Shown piece after piece: positions 53,415 through 61,504 of a stretch of 64,000 nucleotides of DNA. How positions within the stretch are numbered: position 1 is the first letter of the stretch; every line of letters starts with the position of its first letter. The notes under the pieces are model-generated. The model did not search any database and was not told the origin of the DNA. It saw nothing but the letters and a program-made list of their open reading frames with translations. The position numbers and the translations under genes are program-made. The stretch is from Blautia parvula (GTDB lineage Bacteria > Bacillota > Clostridia > Lachnospirales > Lachnospiraceae): positions 4,493,001 to 4,557,000 of the forward strand of contig NZ_CP084061.1 in NCBI RefSeq assembly GCF_020215665.1. The letters are read 5' to 3'.

Positions 53415-55772
53415 ATGAAGAAATGGGCGCGTGCGCTGTATCAGCCATGCCTGCCTTTAGGCAGGAACGGACAGAGAGTGACAGGATGTGAAGAACACAT
53501 TCTTTTATCCAGAAAAGCAGCAGCCGAGGGAATGGTGCTGTTAAAAAATGAAAAGAGTATCCTGCCCTTTGAGAAGGGGACCAGACTGGCATTATTCGGA
53601 AAAGGCAGTGTGGATTATGTAAAAGGAGGCGGAGGCAGCGGTGATGTGACTACCGCTTATGTGCGCAGTCTCCAGGATGGTCTTGAGATAAAGGAAGAAG
53701 AGGGAAAGGTACAGGTACTGGCGTCTCTCGGCAAATTCTACAGGGAAAATGTAAGTGCACAGTATGCCGGCGGGATTCAGCCGGGTATGACTGCAGAGCC
53801 GGAGATTCCCTGTGATCTGCTTGAGAAAGCCAAAGCATGGGCGGATGCGGCTGTAATATCCATCTGCCGGTTTTCCGGCGAAGGCTGGGACCGGAAAGGG
53901 ATTCCGGGAGATGGAGATTTTTATCTTACCCGGGAAGAGCAGAACATGGTGGATACAGTGACTGCCAATTTTGAAAAGGTTGTTGTTGTGCTGAACGTGG
54001 GCGGTATGGTGGATACCTCCTGGTTTTGTGATTCTGAAAAGATACAGGGAGTTCTCCTTGCATGGCAGGGAGGCATGGAGGGCGGACTGGCAGCGGCGGA
54101 TCTGCTGTGCGGGGACGTAAACCCATCCGGAAAGCTGACAGATACCTTTGCCCGTACATTTGATGACTACCCATCTTCTGCAGGTTTCAACGAATCCGAG
54201 GATTATGTGGATTACACAGAGGACATCTATGTGGGATACCGGTATTTTGAAACGATTCCGGGCGCTGCCGAGAAGGTAAATTATCCCTTTGGATTCGGAC
54301 TCTCCTACACGGAGTTTGCCATTGAGCCGCTTCGGGCAGGGGAAGAAGATGGGACCATTTGTGTGGATGTGAGAGTCACCAATATGGGAAGCAGAGCCGG
54401 AAAAGAAGTCGTACAGCTTTATTACCGGGCACCTCAGGGTGTTCTGGGAAAACCGCTTGAAGTGCTGGGGGCATTTGCCAAGACAGAGCTTTTGGGAGCC
54501 GGGCAGTCCCAGGTGCTCAGACTGAAAATGCCGGTCAAGGCCATGGCTTCGTATGATGATCTGGGAAAGATCCAGGCATCTGCTTATGTGCTGGAGGCCG
54601 GAAATTACAGCTTCAGAATCGGAAACTCTGTGAGAAATACAGTAAAACTGGACTATGAATACCAGGCAGCGCAGACGGTTGTGACAGAGCAGCTCGAAAG
54701 AAAATGCGCGCCGGCTGCCCTTAAATCACGCCTGTTGGCAGACGGGTCCTACGAGGAACTACCGCAGGGCGGAGACGTATATGAGAAGAACCGTCTGATT
54801 CCTCAGGATATTGATACGCTGGAAGGGGTGGAACCCGATGTACAGGGAATCACGTATCAGGAGAAAAAAGAATGGCGAAATGCGGACAGGATTACCCTTG
54901 AAGATGTAGCGGAAGGGAAGGCCGATTTACGCCGGCTTCTGGCACAGCTCAGCGACAGGGAATTAGCCGGGCTGCTGGGCGGTCAGGTAAATACAGGTAC
55001 TGCCAATACATATGGAATGGGCAATCTTCCGGCATATGGAATTCCCAATATTATGACTGCGGACGGCCCGGCAGGACTGAGAATCAGGGAGGAGTGCGGT
55101 GTCTATACGACGGCATGGCCCTGCGCCACACTGCTGGCCTGTACCTGGAATCCGGAGATAGTATTTGAGGCAGGGGCAGCAGGAGCGGCTGAAGTGAAGG
55201 AAAATAATATCGGTGTCTGGCTTACCCCGGCTATGAATATACACAGAAGTCCCCTGTGCGGAAGAAACTTTGAATATTATTCCGAGGACCCGCTGGTATC
55301 AGGAAAAATGGGAGCAGCTATGATCAGGGGCATCCAGTCTCAGCATATCGGGGCGTCCATGAAACATTTCTGCTGCAACAATAAGGAGACTAACAGGAAG
55401 GACAGCGATTCCAGGGTGTCGGAGAGGGCGCTCAGGGAAATCTATCTGAAAGGATTCGAGATCGCGGTAAAGGAAGCCCAGCCCTGGACAGTGATGACAT
55501 CCTATAATCTGATGAATGGATATCCCACTTCCTGTAACCCGGAACTGCTTAACGGAATCCTCAGAGAAGAGTGGGGCTTCGAGGGAATGGTGACTACGGA
55601 CTGGTGGAATCACGCGGAGCATTATCTGGAAGTAAAGGCCGGGGGAGATATCAAGATGGGATGTGGTTATCCTGACAGGATTCTGGAGGCTAAGGAGAAG
55701 GGATTCGTGAGCAGGGAAGAGATGGAGAAGTGCGCGGAGAGGATATTGGGGATGATATTGAAAGTGGATTAA
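53415..55772 (+). CDS. GH3 beta-glucosidase-family enzyme with swapped domain order
   Basis: A 785-residue GH3 protein. Domains are in the order GH3_C (about residues 25-270: AAAEGMVLLKNEKSILPF, LFGKGSVDYVKGGGGSGDV), fibronectin-III-like (VTNMGSRAGKEVVQLYYRAP), then the GH3 N-type barrel at the C-terminus (IMTADGPAGLRI, MKHFCCNNKE, VMTSYNLMNGYPTS, nucleophile Asp about 728 in MVTTDWWN). Most GH3 enzymes have the barrel first; the reversed order is known in Ruminococcus and Butyrivibrio enzymes. AGGAGG precedes the ATG at 53415; the upstream in-frame part has no homology. No signal peptide. Confidence 0.92.
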   Translation: MKKWARALYQPCLPLGRNGQRVTGCEEHILLSRKAAAEGMVLLKNEKSILPFEKGTRLALFGKGSVDYVKGGGGSGDVTTAYVRSLQDGLEIKEEEGKVQVLASLGKFYRENVSAQYAGGIQPGMTAEPEIPCDLLEKAKAWADAAVISICRFSGEGWDRKGIPGDGDFYLTREEQNMVDTVTANFEKVVVVLNVGGMVDTSWFCDSEKIQGVLLAWQGGMEGGLAAADLLCGDVNPSGKLTDTFARTFDDYPSSAGFNESEDYVDYTEDIYVGYRYFETIPGAAEKVNYPFGFGLSYTEFAIEPLRAGEEDGTICVDVRVTNMGSRAGKEVVQLYYRAPQGVLGKPLEVLGAFAKTELLGAGQSQVLRLKMPVKAMASYDDLGKIQASAYVLEAGNYSFRIGNSVRNTVKLDYEYQAAQTVVTEQLERKCAPAALKSRLLADGSYEELPQGGDVYEKNRLIPQDIDTLEGVEPDVQGITYQEKKEWRNADRITLEDVAEGKADLRRLLAQLSDRELAGLLGGQVNTGTANTYGMGNLPAYGIPNIMTADGPAGLRIREECGVYTTAWPCATLLACTWNPEIVFEAGAAGAAEVKENNIGVWLTPAMNIHRSPLCGRNFEYYSEDPLVSGKMGAAMIRGIQSQHIGASMKHFCCNNKETNRKDSDSRVSERALREIYLKGFEIAVKEAQPWTVMTSYNLMNGYPTSCNPELLNGILREEWGFEGMVTTDWWNHAEHYLEVKAGGDIKMGCGYPDRILEAKEKGFVSREEMEKCAERILGMILKVD

Positions 55773-55904
55773 ATATTCTGGACGGGACTGTGTACTTGCT
55801 GATTTGGAATTTTGATGCCATCGGCCTGAATATACCCTGCGGGACAGGAACGTGTAAATGGTAATCACAGGCGGCTTTTAGCAGCGGTTTTGTTTTTAAT
55901 ATCG

Positions 55905-55933
55905 TTGACATGGATGCGGTTTTGTGATAAGAT
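55905..55933 (+). promoter_or_regulatory. promoter of the T-box/proS unit
   Basis: TTGACA (55905-55910), 17-base spacer, TAAGAT (55928-55933), giving a transcript start near 55940, just before the T-box stem I. Confidence 0.75.
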
Positions 55934-55937
55934 TCGG

Positions 55938-56236
55938 AATCAAGAGAAAGGCGTTGAGAAGAGATAGTAAGCGTGTCTGGACGTTGCAGAGAGAAGCCGG
56001 GTGGTGCGAGGCTTTATGGAGGGGCGCTGAACCGGTCTTTGAGCTGCAGGCTGAAAGGTGACGAGTAGGTTATGACGGGTATCCTCCGTTATGGGGATGG
56101 AGTATCGGATGGCTGATGATCTTTGGATGGATGGCGTCCTGTACTTGGAGAGAGCAGAATGGAAATTCTGAATTCAGGTGGTAACACGGATATTTGAGTA
56201 TTCGCCCTGAACTGGCTTAGCTGGTTCAGGGTTTTT
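55938..56236 (+). ncRNA. T-box leader, proline-specific (specifier CCG)
   Basis: Stem I carries AGATAGTAAGCG (AGUA side of the specifier loop), GCAGAGAGAAGCC with GGTGGTGCGAGGC (distal loop), and on the 3' side GAA-CCG-G (56029-56035), placing CCG, a proline codon, in the specifier position. The antiterminator T-box sequence is AGGTGGTAACACGG (56176-56189), with UGGU able to pair with an ACCA tRNA end. An intrinsic terminator follows. Uncharged tRNA-Pro should allow read-through to proS, the next gene. Confidence 0.9.
56205..56231 (+). terminator. T-box regulated terminator
   Basis: CCCTGAAC (56205-56212) pairs with GTTCAGGG (56224-56231), followed by TTTTTGTTTTTT. It lies 16 bases after the T-box sequence. 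Confidence 0.9.
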
Positions 56237-56237
56237 G

Positions 56238-56456
56238 TTTTTTCTGCCGCTCGCTGTCCCATCGGTTCCGGGCAACGTGGTGTGTTGCGTTTGTATGCAG
56301 CCGAATTCTACACCGAGGGTATTTCGTCCGCCTGAGACGAACAATGGGTTGTACGGCTCAGACGGACGAAATACCCTCGGTGTAGCTTCGGAATGCATAC
56401 GGCACTGCAACACACCACGTTGCCCGGAACCGATGGGACAGCGGCGGCAGAAAAAA
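56238..56456. repeat. 219-bp giant inverted repeat (near-perfect palindrome)
   Basis: The two arms of about 105 bases are nearly complementary over their full length. Perfect blocks: 37 bases (56252-56288 with 56407-56443), 23 bases (56308-56330 with 56363-56385), and the tip ACAA-TGGG-TTGT. The ends are T-rich and A-rich runs (TTTTTTCTGCCGC and GCGGCAGAAAAAA). It sits between the T-box terminator and proS. Overlapping frames on both strands are by-products of the symmetry. It could be a MITE-like insertion or a structured RNA in the proS leader. Confidence 0.85.
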
Positions 56457-56621
56457 GCACTTCGTGCAGGGTGAGGGCGGGAGGTTGTTTTATGTGAGCA
56501 AGCGATAATTCCATTGTTAGATGCAATTCAGGATGGATTTTGCCTTTAGATGTGAGGGGTGCTGAATAGTTGGTAGATTTAGATATATGAAATAAAAAAA
56601 TGTGAATGGAGGAAGAGTGTT

Positions 56622-58340
56622 ATGAAGATGGAGAAAGTTGTGGGGGAAAGGTTTCGGGAGAGGCCGGCGGATTGTGTGATCGACAGCCATGCTTTGATGG
56701 TGAGAGGCGGGTATATGAAGTATGTGGGGAATGGGATTTATTCGCAGTTTGGGCCGTTGAGGAGGATTTGCAGGAAGATTGAGGGGATTATTCGGGAGGA
56801 AATGGATGGGATTGATGGGCAGGAGGTGCAGTTTCCTGTTGTTATGCCGGCCTCGCTTTGGGAGGAGTCGGGGAGATATGAGAGTGTGGGGAGTGAGCTG
56901 CTGCGGTTTTCGGATAGAAATGGGAGTAAGATGGTACTGGGGATGACACATGAGGAGGCTTCGGTGCAGTTGGTGCGGGAGTATGGAAAGAGTTATGCTA
57001 AGTATCCTTTTATGATTTATCAGATCCAGACAAAGTTCAGGGATGAGGCAAGGCCGAGGGCAGGGCTGATCCGGGTGAGAGAGTTTACAATGAAGGATGC
57101 TTACTCATTCCATACTTCTCAGGAGGACCTGGAGGAATATTATCAGAAGTGTTATCATGCTTATGAGAGGATTTTTGCAAGGGCCGGGATTCCGGAGACG
57201 ATTGCCGTGGCTTCGGATTCGGGGATGATGGGCGGCAGTCTGTCTCATGAATTTATGCTGCTGACTCCTGTGGGGGAGGACTCTGTTGCGGTCTGCCCGG
57301 AATGCGGGTTCAGGGTTAATGTGGAGATGGCTGAGAGTATTGTTGAGAATCCGCAGGATGATGTGCAGGAGGAACTGAAACTGGTGTACACACCGGATAT
57401 TCATACGATTGAGGATGTGTGCGGATTTTTGGGGATGCCTGAGGAGAAATCCTGTAAGGCTGTGGTGTATCAGAAGAATTCGGATGACAAGTTTGTGGTG
57501 CTGTTTATCCGCGGGGATCTGGATGTGAATGAGACAAAGGTTACCAATTTCCTGAAAAGTGAGATTCGTCCGGCGGAAATAACGAAGGAATCCGGACTGC
57601 ATCCCGGATTTATCGGGCCTTATGATCTGCAGGGGGATTTTACGGTGCTCTATGACAGGTCTTTGCAGGGGGGAATGAATCTCTCCTGCGGCGGTAATGT
57701 GGAGGAACATCATTATACAGGACTTTGTATGGAAAGGGACTGCCCGCAGGCGGAGTATCATGATTTTGCCAAGATTTCAGAGGGCGGCGTGTGTCCCGGA
57801 TGCGGTAAGCATACGATTCAGGTATGCAGAGGTATTGAGGTGGGAAATATTTTTCAGCTCGGTACAAAGTATACGGAGAGTATGGGGATGCAGTATCTGG
57901 ATAAAGATGGGAAGGAAAAGTATCCTTTGATGGGGTGTTATGGGATAGGGATCGGAAGGCTGGCAGCCTCCGTGTGTGAAGCACATCATGATGAGTACGG
58001 GCCAATCTGGCCTATGGCCATTGCTCCCTGGCAGGTGCATCTGTGCTGTGTAAGGCCGGATAATGAGGAAGTGAAAGCATTTGCGGATAAGCTGTATGAA
58101 GACCTTCAGAGGCAGGGCGTGGAGGTGCTCTATGATGACAGGAAAGTGAGCGCCGGGGTTATGTTCTCAGATGCGGATCTTATGGGTGTGCCTGTGCGTG
58201 TGATCGTCAGCCCGAGAAATATGAAAGAAGGGTGCTGCGAGATCGTGACAAGGGATAAAAATGTTCAGAAGAAAGCGGCGCTTCAGGATGTTAAAAAGGA
58301 GATTGCAGTGCTGATTGAGGAATTGTCTGGGAGAGGATGA
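56622..58340 (+). CDS. proS: prolyl-tRNA synthetase, bacterial type with editing domain
   Basis: Charges tRNA-Pro with proline. The 572-residue length matches the bacterial ProS with an inserted editing (INS) domain at about 240-390 (EEKSCKAVVYQKNSDDKF, GDLDVNETKVTNF). Class II motifs: motif 1 near GPLRRICRKIEGIIREEM, motif 2 FRDEARPRAGLIRVREFTMK, motif 3 GCYGIGIGRLAASVCE. The anticodon-binding domain closes the protein (DLQRQGVEVLYDDRK). GGAGG precedes the ATG. Expression is governed by the T-box leader. The first third uses GGG and GAG codons heavily compared with genes to the left. Confidence 0.95.
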   Translation: MKMEKVVGERFRERPADCVIDSHALMVRGGYMKYVGNGIYSQFGPLRRICRKIEGIIREEMDGIDGQEVQFPVVMPASLWEESGRYESVGSELLRFSDRNGSKMVLGMTHEEASVQLVREYGKSYAKYPFMIYQIQTKFRDEARPRAGLIRVREFTMKDAYSFHTSQEDLEEYYQKCYHAYERIFARAGIPETIAVASDSGMMGGSLSHEFMLLTPVGEDSVAVCPECGFRVNVEMAESIVENPQDDVQEELKLVYTPDIHTIEDVCGFLGMPEEKSCKAVVYQKNSDDKFVVLFIRGDLDVNETKVTNFLKSEIRPAEITKESGLHPGFIGPYDLQGDFTVLYDRSLQGGMNLSCGGNVEEHHYTGLCMERDCPQAEYHDFAKISEGGVCPGCGKHTIQVCRGIEVGNIFQLGTKYTESMGMQYLDKDGKEKYPLMGCYGIGIGRLAASVCEAHHDEYGPIWPMAIAPWQVHLCCVRPDNEEVKAFADKLYEDLQRQGVEVLYDDRKVSAGVMFSDADLMGVPVRVIVSPRNMKEGCCEIVTRDKNVQKKAALQDVKKEIAVLIEELSGRG

Positions 58341-58344
58341 GAAA

Positions 58345-59781
58345 ATGGAACAGCAGAAGTGGCTGGATGAGGCTTTATATGAATATGGAAGAAAGGATTA
58401 CTATCCATTTCACATGCCGGGGCATAAACGGGAATTTTGTCCGGGGACGCTGAAAAACCCTTATTTGGTTGACATAACTGAGATAGACGGGTTTGACAAT
58501 CTGCATCACGCCGAAGGGATTCTGCTGGAGGCTCAGCAGCGGGCTGCCTCTCTTTACGGGGCGCGTGAGACATGGTATCTGGTAAATGGCAGCACGTCGG
58601 GAATTTTGGCCGCTGTGTCCGCATGTACGTCCAGAGGCGGTGAGATACTGATGGCAAGAAACTGTCACAAGGCAGTTTATCACGCGGCTTATCTGAGAGG
58701 ACTGACAACACATTATCTCTTTCCGGAGGCCGAAAAAAGTGTGGGATTGAACGGTGGAATTTCGCCTGAGGCTGTCAGGGAGATGCTGGAGAGGTATCCC
58801 GGCACAGAGGCAGTGCTTATCACGTCTCCTACTTATGACGGAGTGGTGTCTGATGTGAAGAGGATTGCGAAGATTGCTCATGCATTTCATGTGCCTTTGA
58901 TCGTGGACGAGGCACATGGGGCGCATTTTCCGTTTTCGGAATATTTTCCGGAATCCGCGCTTGCATGTGGGGCGGATGTGGTGATTCATAGTTTACATAA
59001 AACTCTGCCATCGCTGACGCAGACCGCGCTTCTGCACAGGAACAGTGAGAGAGTGAGTGAGGAAAAGCTCAGGCGTTTTCTGGGGATTTATCAGAGCAGC
59101 AGTCCGTCTTATCTGTTTATGGCCGGGATGGATGCGTGCGTAAGGCTGATCCGGGAAAAGGGGAAGGAGCTGTTTGCGGGCTATACAGAGAGGCTTAAAA
59201 CCTGCAGGGGGAGACTGGCGGCCCTTAAGAATCTGCATCTGGTGAGTAAGGATGATATTTTGGGACGGGGTTTAGTGTATGACCTGGATGAATCAAAGAT
59301 TCTGATCTCTACGGCAGATGCGGAAATAGATGGGGCAAAGCTCCATGAAATTTTGCTGGAACGGTATCATCTGCAGATGGAGATGGCGGCAAGCCAGTAT
59401 GTGATCGCGCTCACTGGCGTAATGGATACAGAGGACGGGTTTGACAGGCTGGAGCAGGCGCTTCTGGATATTGATCGTGAAACGGAGAGAACAGAAGCAG
59501 TGAAGGATGGGATTTGTACCTATATCGTCGGTGAAGTCTGCAAATCTATAGCGGAGGCTGTGGAAGGGGACCAGGAGGAAATTAACCTGTCGGACAGTGA
59601 GGGAAGGATTTCTTCGGAATATGCGTATCTGTATCCGCCCGGAATCCCGTTTCTGGTTCCGGGAGAGAGAATCAGCAAAGATGTATTGCGGCAGATTTGT
59701 ATTTGGAAGGAACAGGGTATGGACATTCAGGGCTTAAATGACTATACTCTAAAGAAGATTCACGTGTTAAAAGATGTTTGA
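58345..59781 (+). CDS. Orn/Lys/Arg decarboxylase-family PLP enzyme (YaaO-like)
   Basis: A 478-residue fold-type I PLP protein of the SpeA/CadA family without the N-terminal wing domain. Motifs: YYPFHMPGHKREF, NGSTSGILAAVSA, the Asp of LIVDEAHGAHF, and PLP-Lys in VIHSLHKTLPSLTQTA. The C-terminal domain includes PPGIPFLVPGE. It follows proS by 4 bp, with the start at 58345 (GAGAGGA upstream). In Bacillus the equivalent gene yaaO starts the tmk-holB neighbourhood, which is matched here. Substrate (Lys, Arg or Orn) is not assigned. Confidence 0.88.
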   Translation: MEQQKWLDEALYEYGRKDYYPFHMPGHKREFCPGTLKNPYLVDITEIDGFDNLHHAEGILLEAQQRAASLYGARETWYLVNGSTSGILAAVSACTSRGGEILMARNCHKAVYHAAYLRGLTTHYLFPEAEKSVGLNGGISPEAVREMLERYPGTEAVLITSPTYDGVVSDVKRIAKIAHAFHVPLIVDEAHGAHFPFSEYFPESALACGADVVIHSLHKTLPSLTQTALLHRNSERVSEEKLRRFLGIYQSSSPSYLFMAGMDACVRLIREKGKELFAGYTERLKTCRGRLAALKNLHLVSKDDILGRGLVYDLDESKILISTADAEIDGAKLHEILLERYHLQMEMAASQYVIALTGVMDTEDGFDRLEQALLDIDRETERTEAVKDGICTYIVGEVCKSIAEAVEGDQEEINLSDSEGRISSEYAYLYPPGIPFLVPGERISKDVLRQICIWKEQGMDIQGLNDYTLKKIHVLKDV

Positions 59782-59921
59782 AAGTAACGATTCGGCAGGT
59801 CTGCGCATTTACTGCGCTGCCCTTAAGAAAACACTTTGCAGCGAAGCAAAAATTCTATTGCCAAAGGTGAATTTGCATGGATTTTTGCCTGTAACGGTGA
59901 AGATATTGAACAGTTACGTTT
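59781..59921. repeat. imperfect palindromic element, about 140 bp
   Basis: AAAGTAACGATTC (59781-59793) is complementary, with small gaps, to GAACAGTTACGTTT (59908-59921). An inner stem GCAAAAATTC/GGATTTTTGC and a TGCGCA/TGCGC stem lie within. It fills the gap between the decarboxylase and the guanylate-kinase-like gene and looks like a REP or MITE-type repeat. Confidence 0.45.
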
Positions 59922-59987
59922 GAAAATCCATTTCTGCAGTCCGTGTACCAGCCGGGGAAGGTGTCCCATAGTTGGAGGAATGATAAG

Positions 59988-60641
59988 ATGAAGACATACT
60001 CTTTGAAATTGCCGGGCGGGGATGGAAATAAGAGACAGAGGAACAAAAGAATGGGCAGAATTTTTTATATTATGGGTAAAAGCTCTTCCGGTAAAGATAC
60101 CATTTACAGCAGACTTCTCCGTGACAAGGAGTTTGGTTTAAAGAATGTTTTGTTATATACAACACGTCCGGTCCGACAGGGGGAGGCTGATGGGAGAGAG
60201 TACCACTTTGTGGATGAGGAGCGTTTCAGACAGTTTATGGATGAGGGAAAGGTGATCGAGTACAGAACTTATGAGACTGTGCACGGCCCCTGGACTTATT
60301 TTACGGCGGATGACGGGCAGGTGGATTTGAAGGCGCGCAGTTATCTGGCAATCGGGACGCTGGAGTCCTATGAGAATATGAAGAGATATTTTGGGGAGGA
60401 AAATGTCTGCCCCATTTATGTGGAAGTGGAGGATGGGGAGCGCCTAAAACGGGCCCTCGCCAGGGAAGAATTGCAGGAGAAGCCCCGTTATGCGGAAATG
60501 TGCCGGCGTTTTTTGGCTGATACAGAAGATTTCTCGGAGGAGAACCTGGAAAGAGCGGGAATCAAAAGGCGTTTTCAGAACGTGGAGCTGGAAAGCTGTA
60601 TGGAAGAAATTCGGGAGTATATCCGCAGCCGGAGCGTCTGA
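59988..60641 (+). CDS. guanylate kinase-like protein in the tmk position
   Basis: A 217-residue nucleotide kinase-like protein. P-loop MGKSSSGKDTIYSRLL and the GMP-binding segment TTRPVRQGEADGREYHFV match guanylate kinase. The lid and C-terminal part (VHGPWTYFTADDGQVD, then EELQEKPRYAEMCRRFLADT) differ from housekeeping Gmk, so this is probably a paralogue. The start at 59988 has GGAGG nine bases upstream; about 20 residues precede the kinase core. An internal ATG at 60051 would give a core-length protein. It occupies the place of tmk in the Bacillus order. Confidence 0.8.
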   Translation: MKTYSLKLPGGDGNKRQRNKRMGRIFYIMGKSSSGKDTIYSRLLRDKEFGLKNVLLYTTRPVRQGEADGREYHFVDEERFRQFMDEGKVIEYRTYETVHGPWTYFTADDGQVDLKARSYLAIGTLESYENMKRYFGEENVCPIYVEVEDGERLKRALAREELQEKPRYAEMCRRFLADTEDFSEENLERAGIKRRFQNVELESCMEEIREYIRSRSV

Positions 60642-60742
60642 TATCCATTCCGGGCACGGACAGCGGCTGTTTGTACATTATCTGGAAGGTCCCGGAGTTT
60701 TTGATGCTTTGCGGGGCAAGGAAGCCTGGGACCTGTATCAGG

Positions 60743-61320
60743 TTATCTGTAAAGCAGGGAGAAACCGCGGTGGTGTCTCCAAAATTACCGGCGAAAACCC
60801 AAGACAACATTCAAATTATCTGCAAAGTAGGCAGAAACAGTAGCCGGGCGGCTCAGAATTACCGACGAAAGCCTAAGATGACATTCAAATTATTTGTAAA
60901 GCCAGCAGAAACCACGGCCAGGCCGCCCAAAATTACCAACGAAAACCCAAGACAGCATTCAAATTATCTGTAAAGCAAGCAGAAACAGTGGCTGGGCGGC
61001 TCAGAATTACCGACGAAAGCCTAAGATGGCATTCAAATTATTTGTAAAGTAAGTAGAAACCATGGTTGGGCCGCCAAAAATTACCAACGAAAACCCAAGA
61101 CAACATTCAAATTATCTGTAAAGCAAGCAGAAACCACAGCCGGGCCACCCAAAATTACCAACGAAAACCCAAGACAACATTCAAATTATCTGTAAAGCAA
61201 GCAGAAACAGTAGCCGGGCGGCTCAGAATTACCGACGAAAGCCTAAGATGACATTCAAATTATCTGTAAAGTAAGCAGAAACAGTGGCCGGGCCGCTCCG
61301 AATTACCGACGAAAGTCCAA
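60743..61320. repeat. 74-bp tandem repeat array, eight copies
   Basis: The anchor ATTACC recurs at 60784, 60858, 60932, 61006, 61080, 61154, 61228 and 61302, exactly 74 bp apart; a degenerate half copy starts near 60743 and the last copy is cut short. Two variants alternate: A (ACCAACGAAAACCCAAGACA) and B (ACCGACGAAAGCCTAAGATG), in the order A B A B A A B B'. The period is not a multiple of three and no conserved frame runs through it. No unique spacers exist, so it is not CRISPR. The 863-bp space 60642-61504 otherwise holds only the holB promoter. Confidence 0.95.
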
Positions 61321-61397
61321 ACAGTTCACACAACCACAGTATTCGGGAGGGGACACCAACCGGGGATGAAATAATAGAAAAGTAAGAACACCAGACG

Positions 61398-61427
61398 TTG
61401 CAGGACCCGGAAAACCTGTGCTATAAT
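61398..61427 (+). promoter_or_regulatory. promoter of the holB-ricT-trmN6 operon
   Basis: TTGCAG (61398-61403), 18-base spacer, TATAAT (61422-61427), about 78 bp before holB and just beyond the repeat array. Confidence 0.7.
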
Positions 61428-61504
61428 GATAGAAACGAGCCGGTGCAGGCCAGCTCTGAATATAAATGCCCTTATTGCAGGGCGGAAGGATAGAGGTGAT
61501 TGCA

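Noticed and set aside
56174-56526. Frames of about 70-80 codons on both strands over the giant palindrome
   Set aside because: They mirror each other because of the symmetry and have no ribosome sites or recognisable domains.
60671-61251. Short reading frames within the 74-bp repeats
   Set aside because: The period is not divisible by three, frames shift between copies, and no ribosome sites are seen.
60743-61320. CRISPR-like array
   Set aside because: The whole 74-bp unit repeats with no unique spacers, and no cas genes are near.
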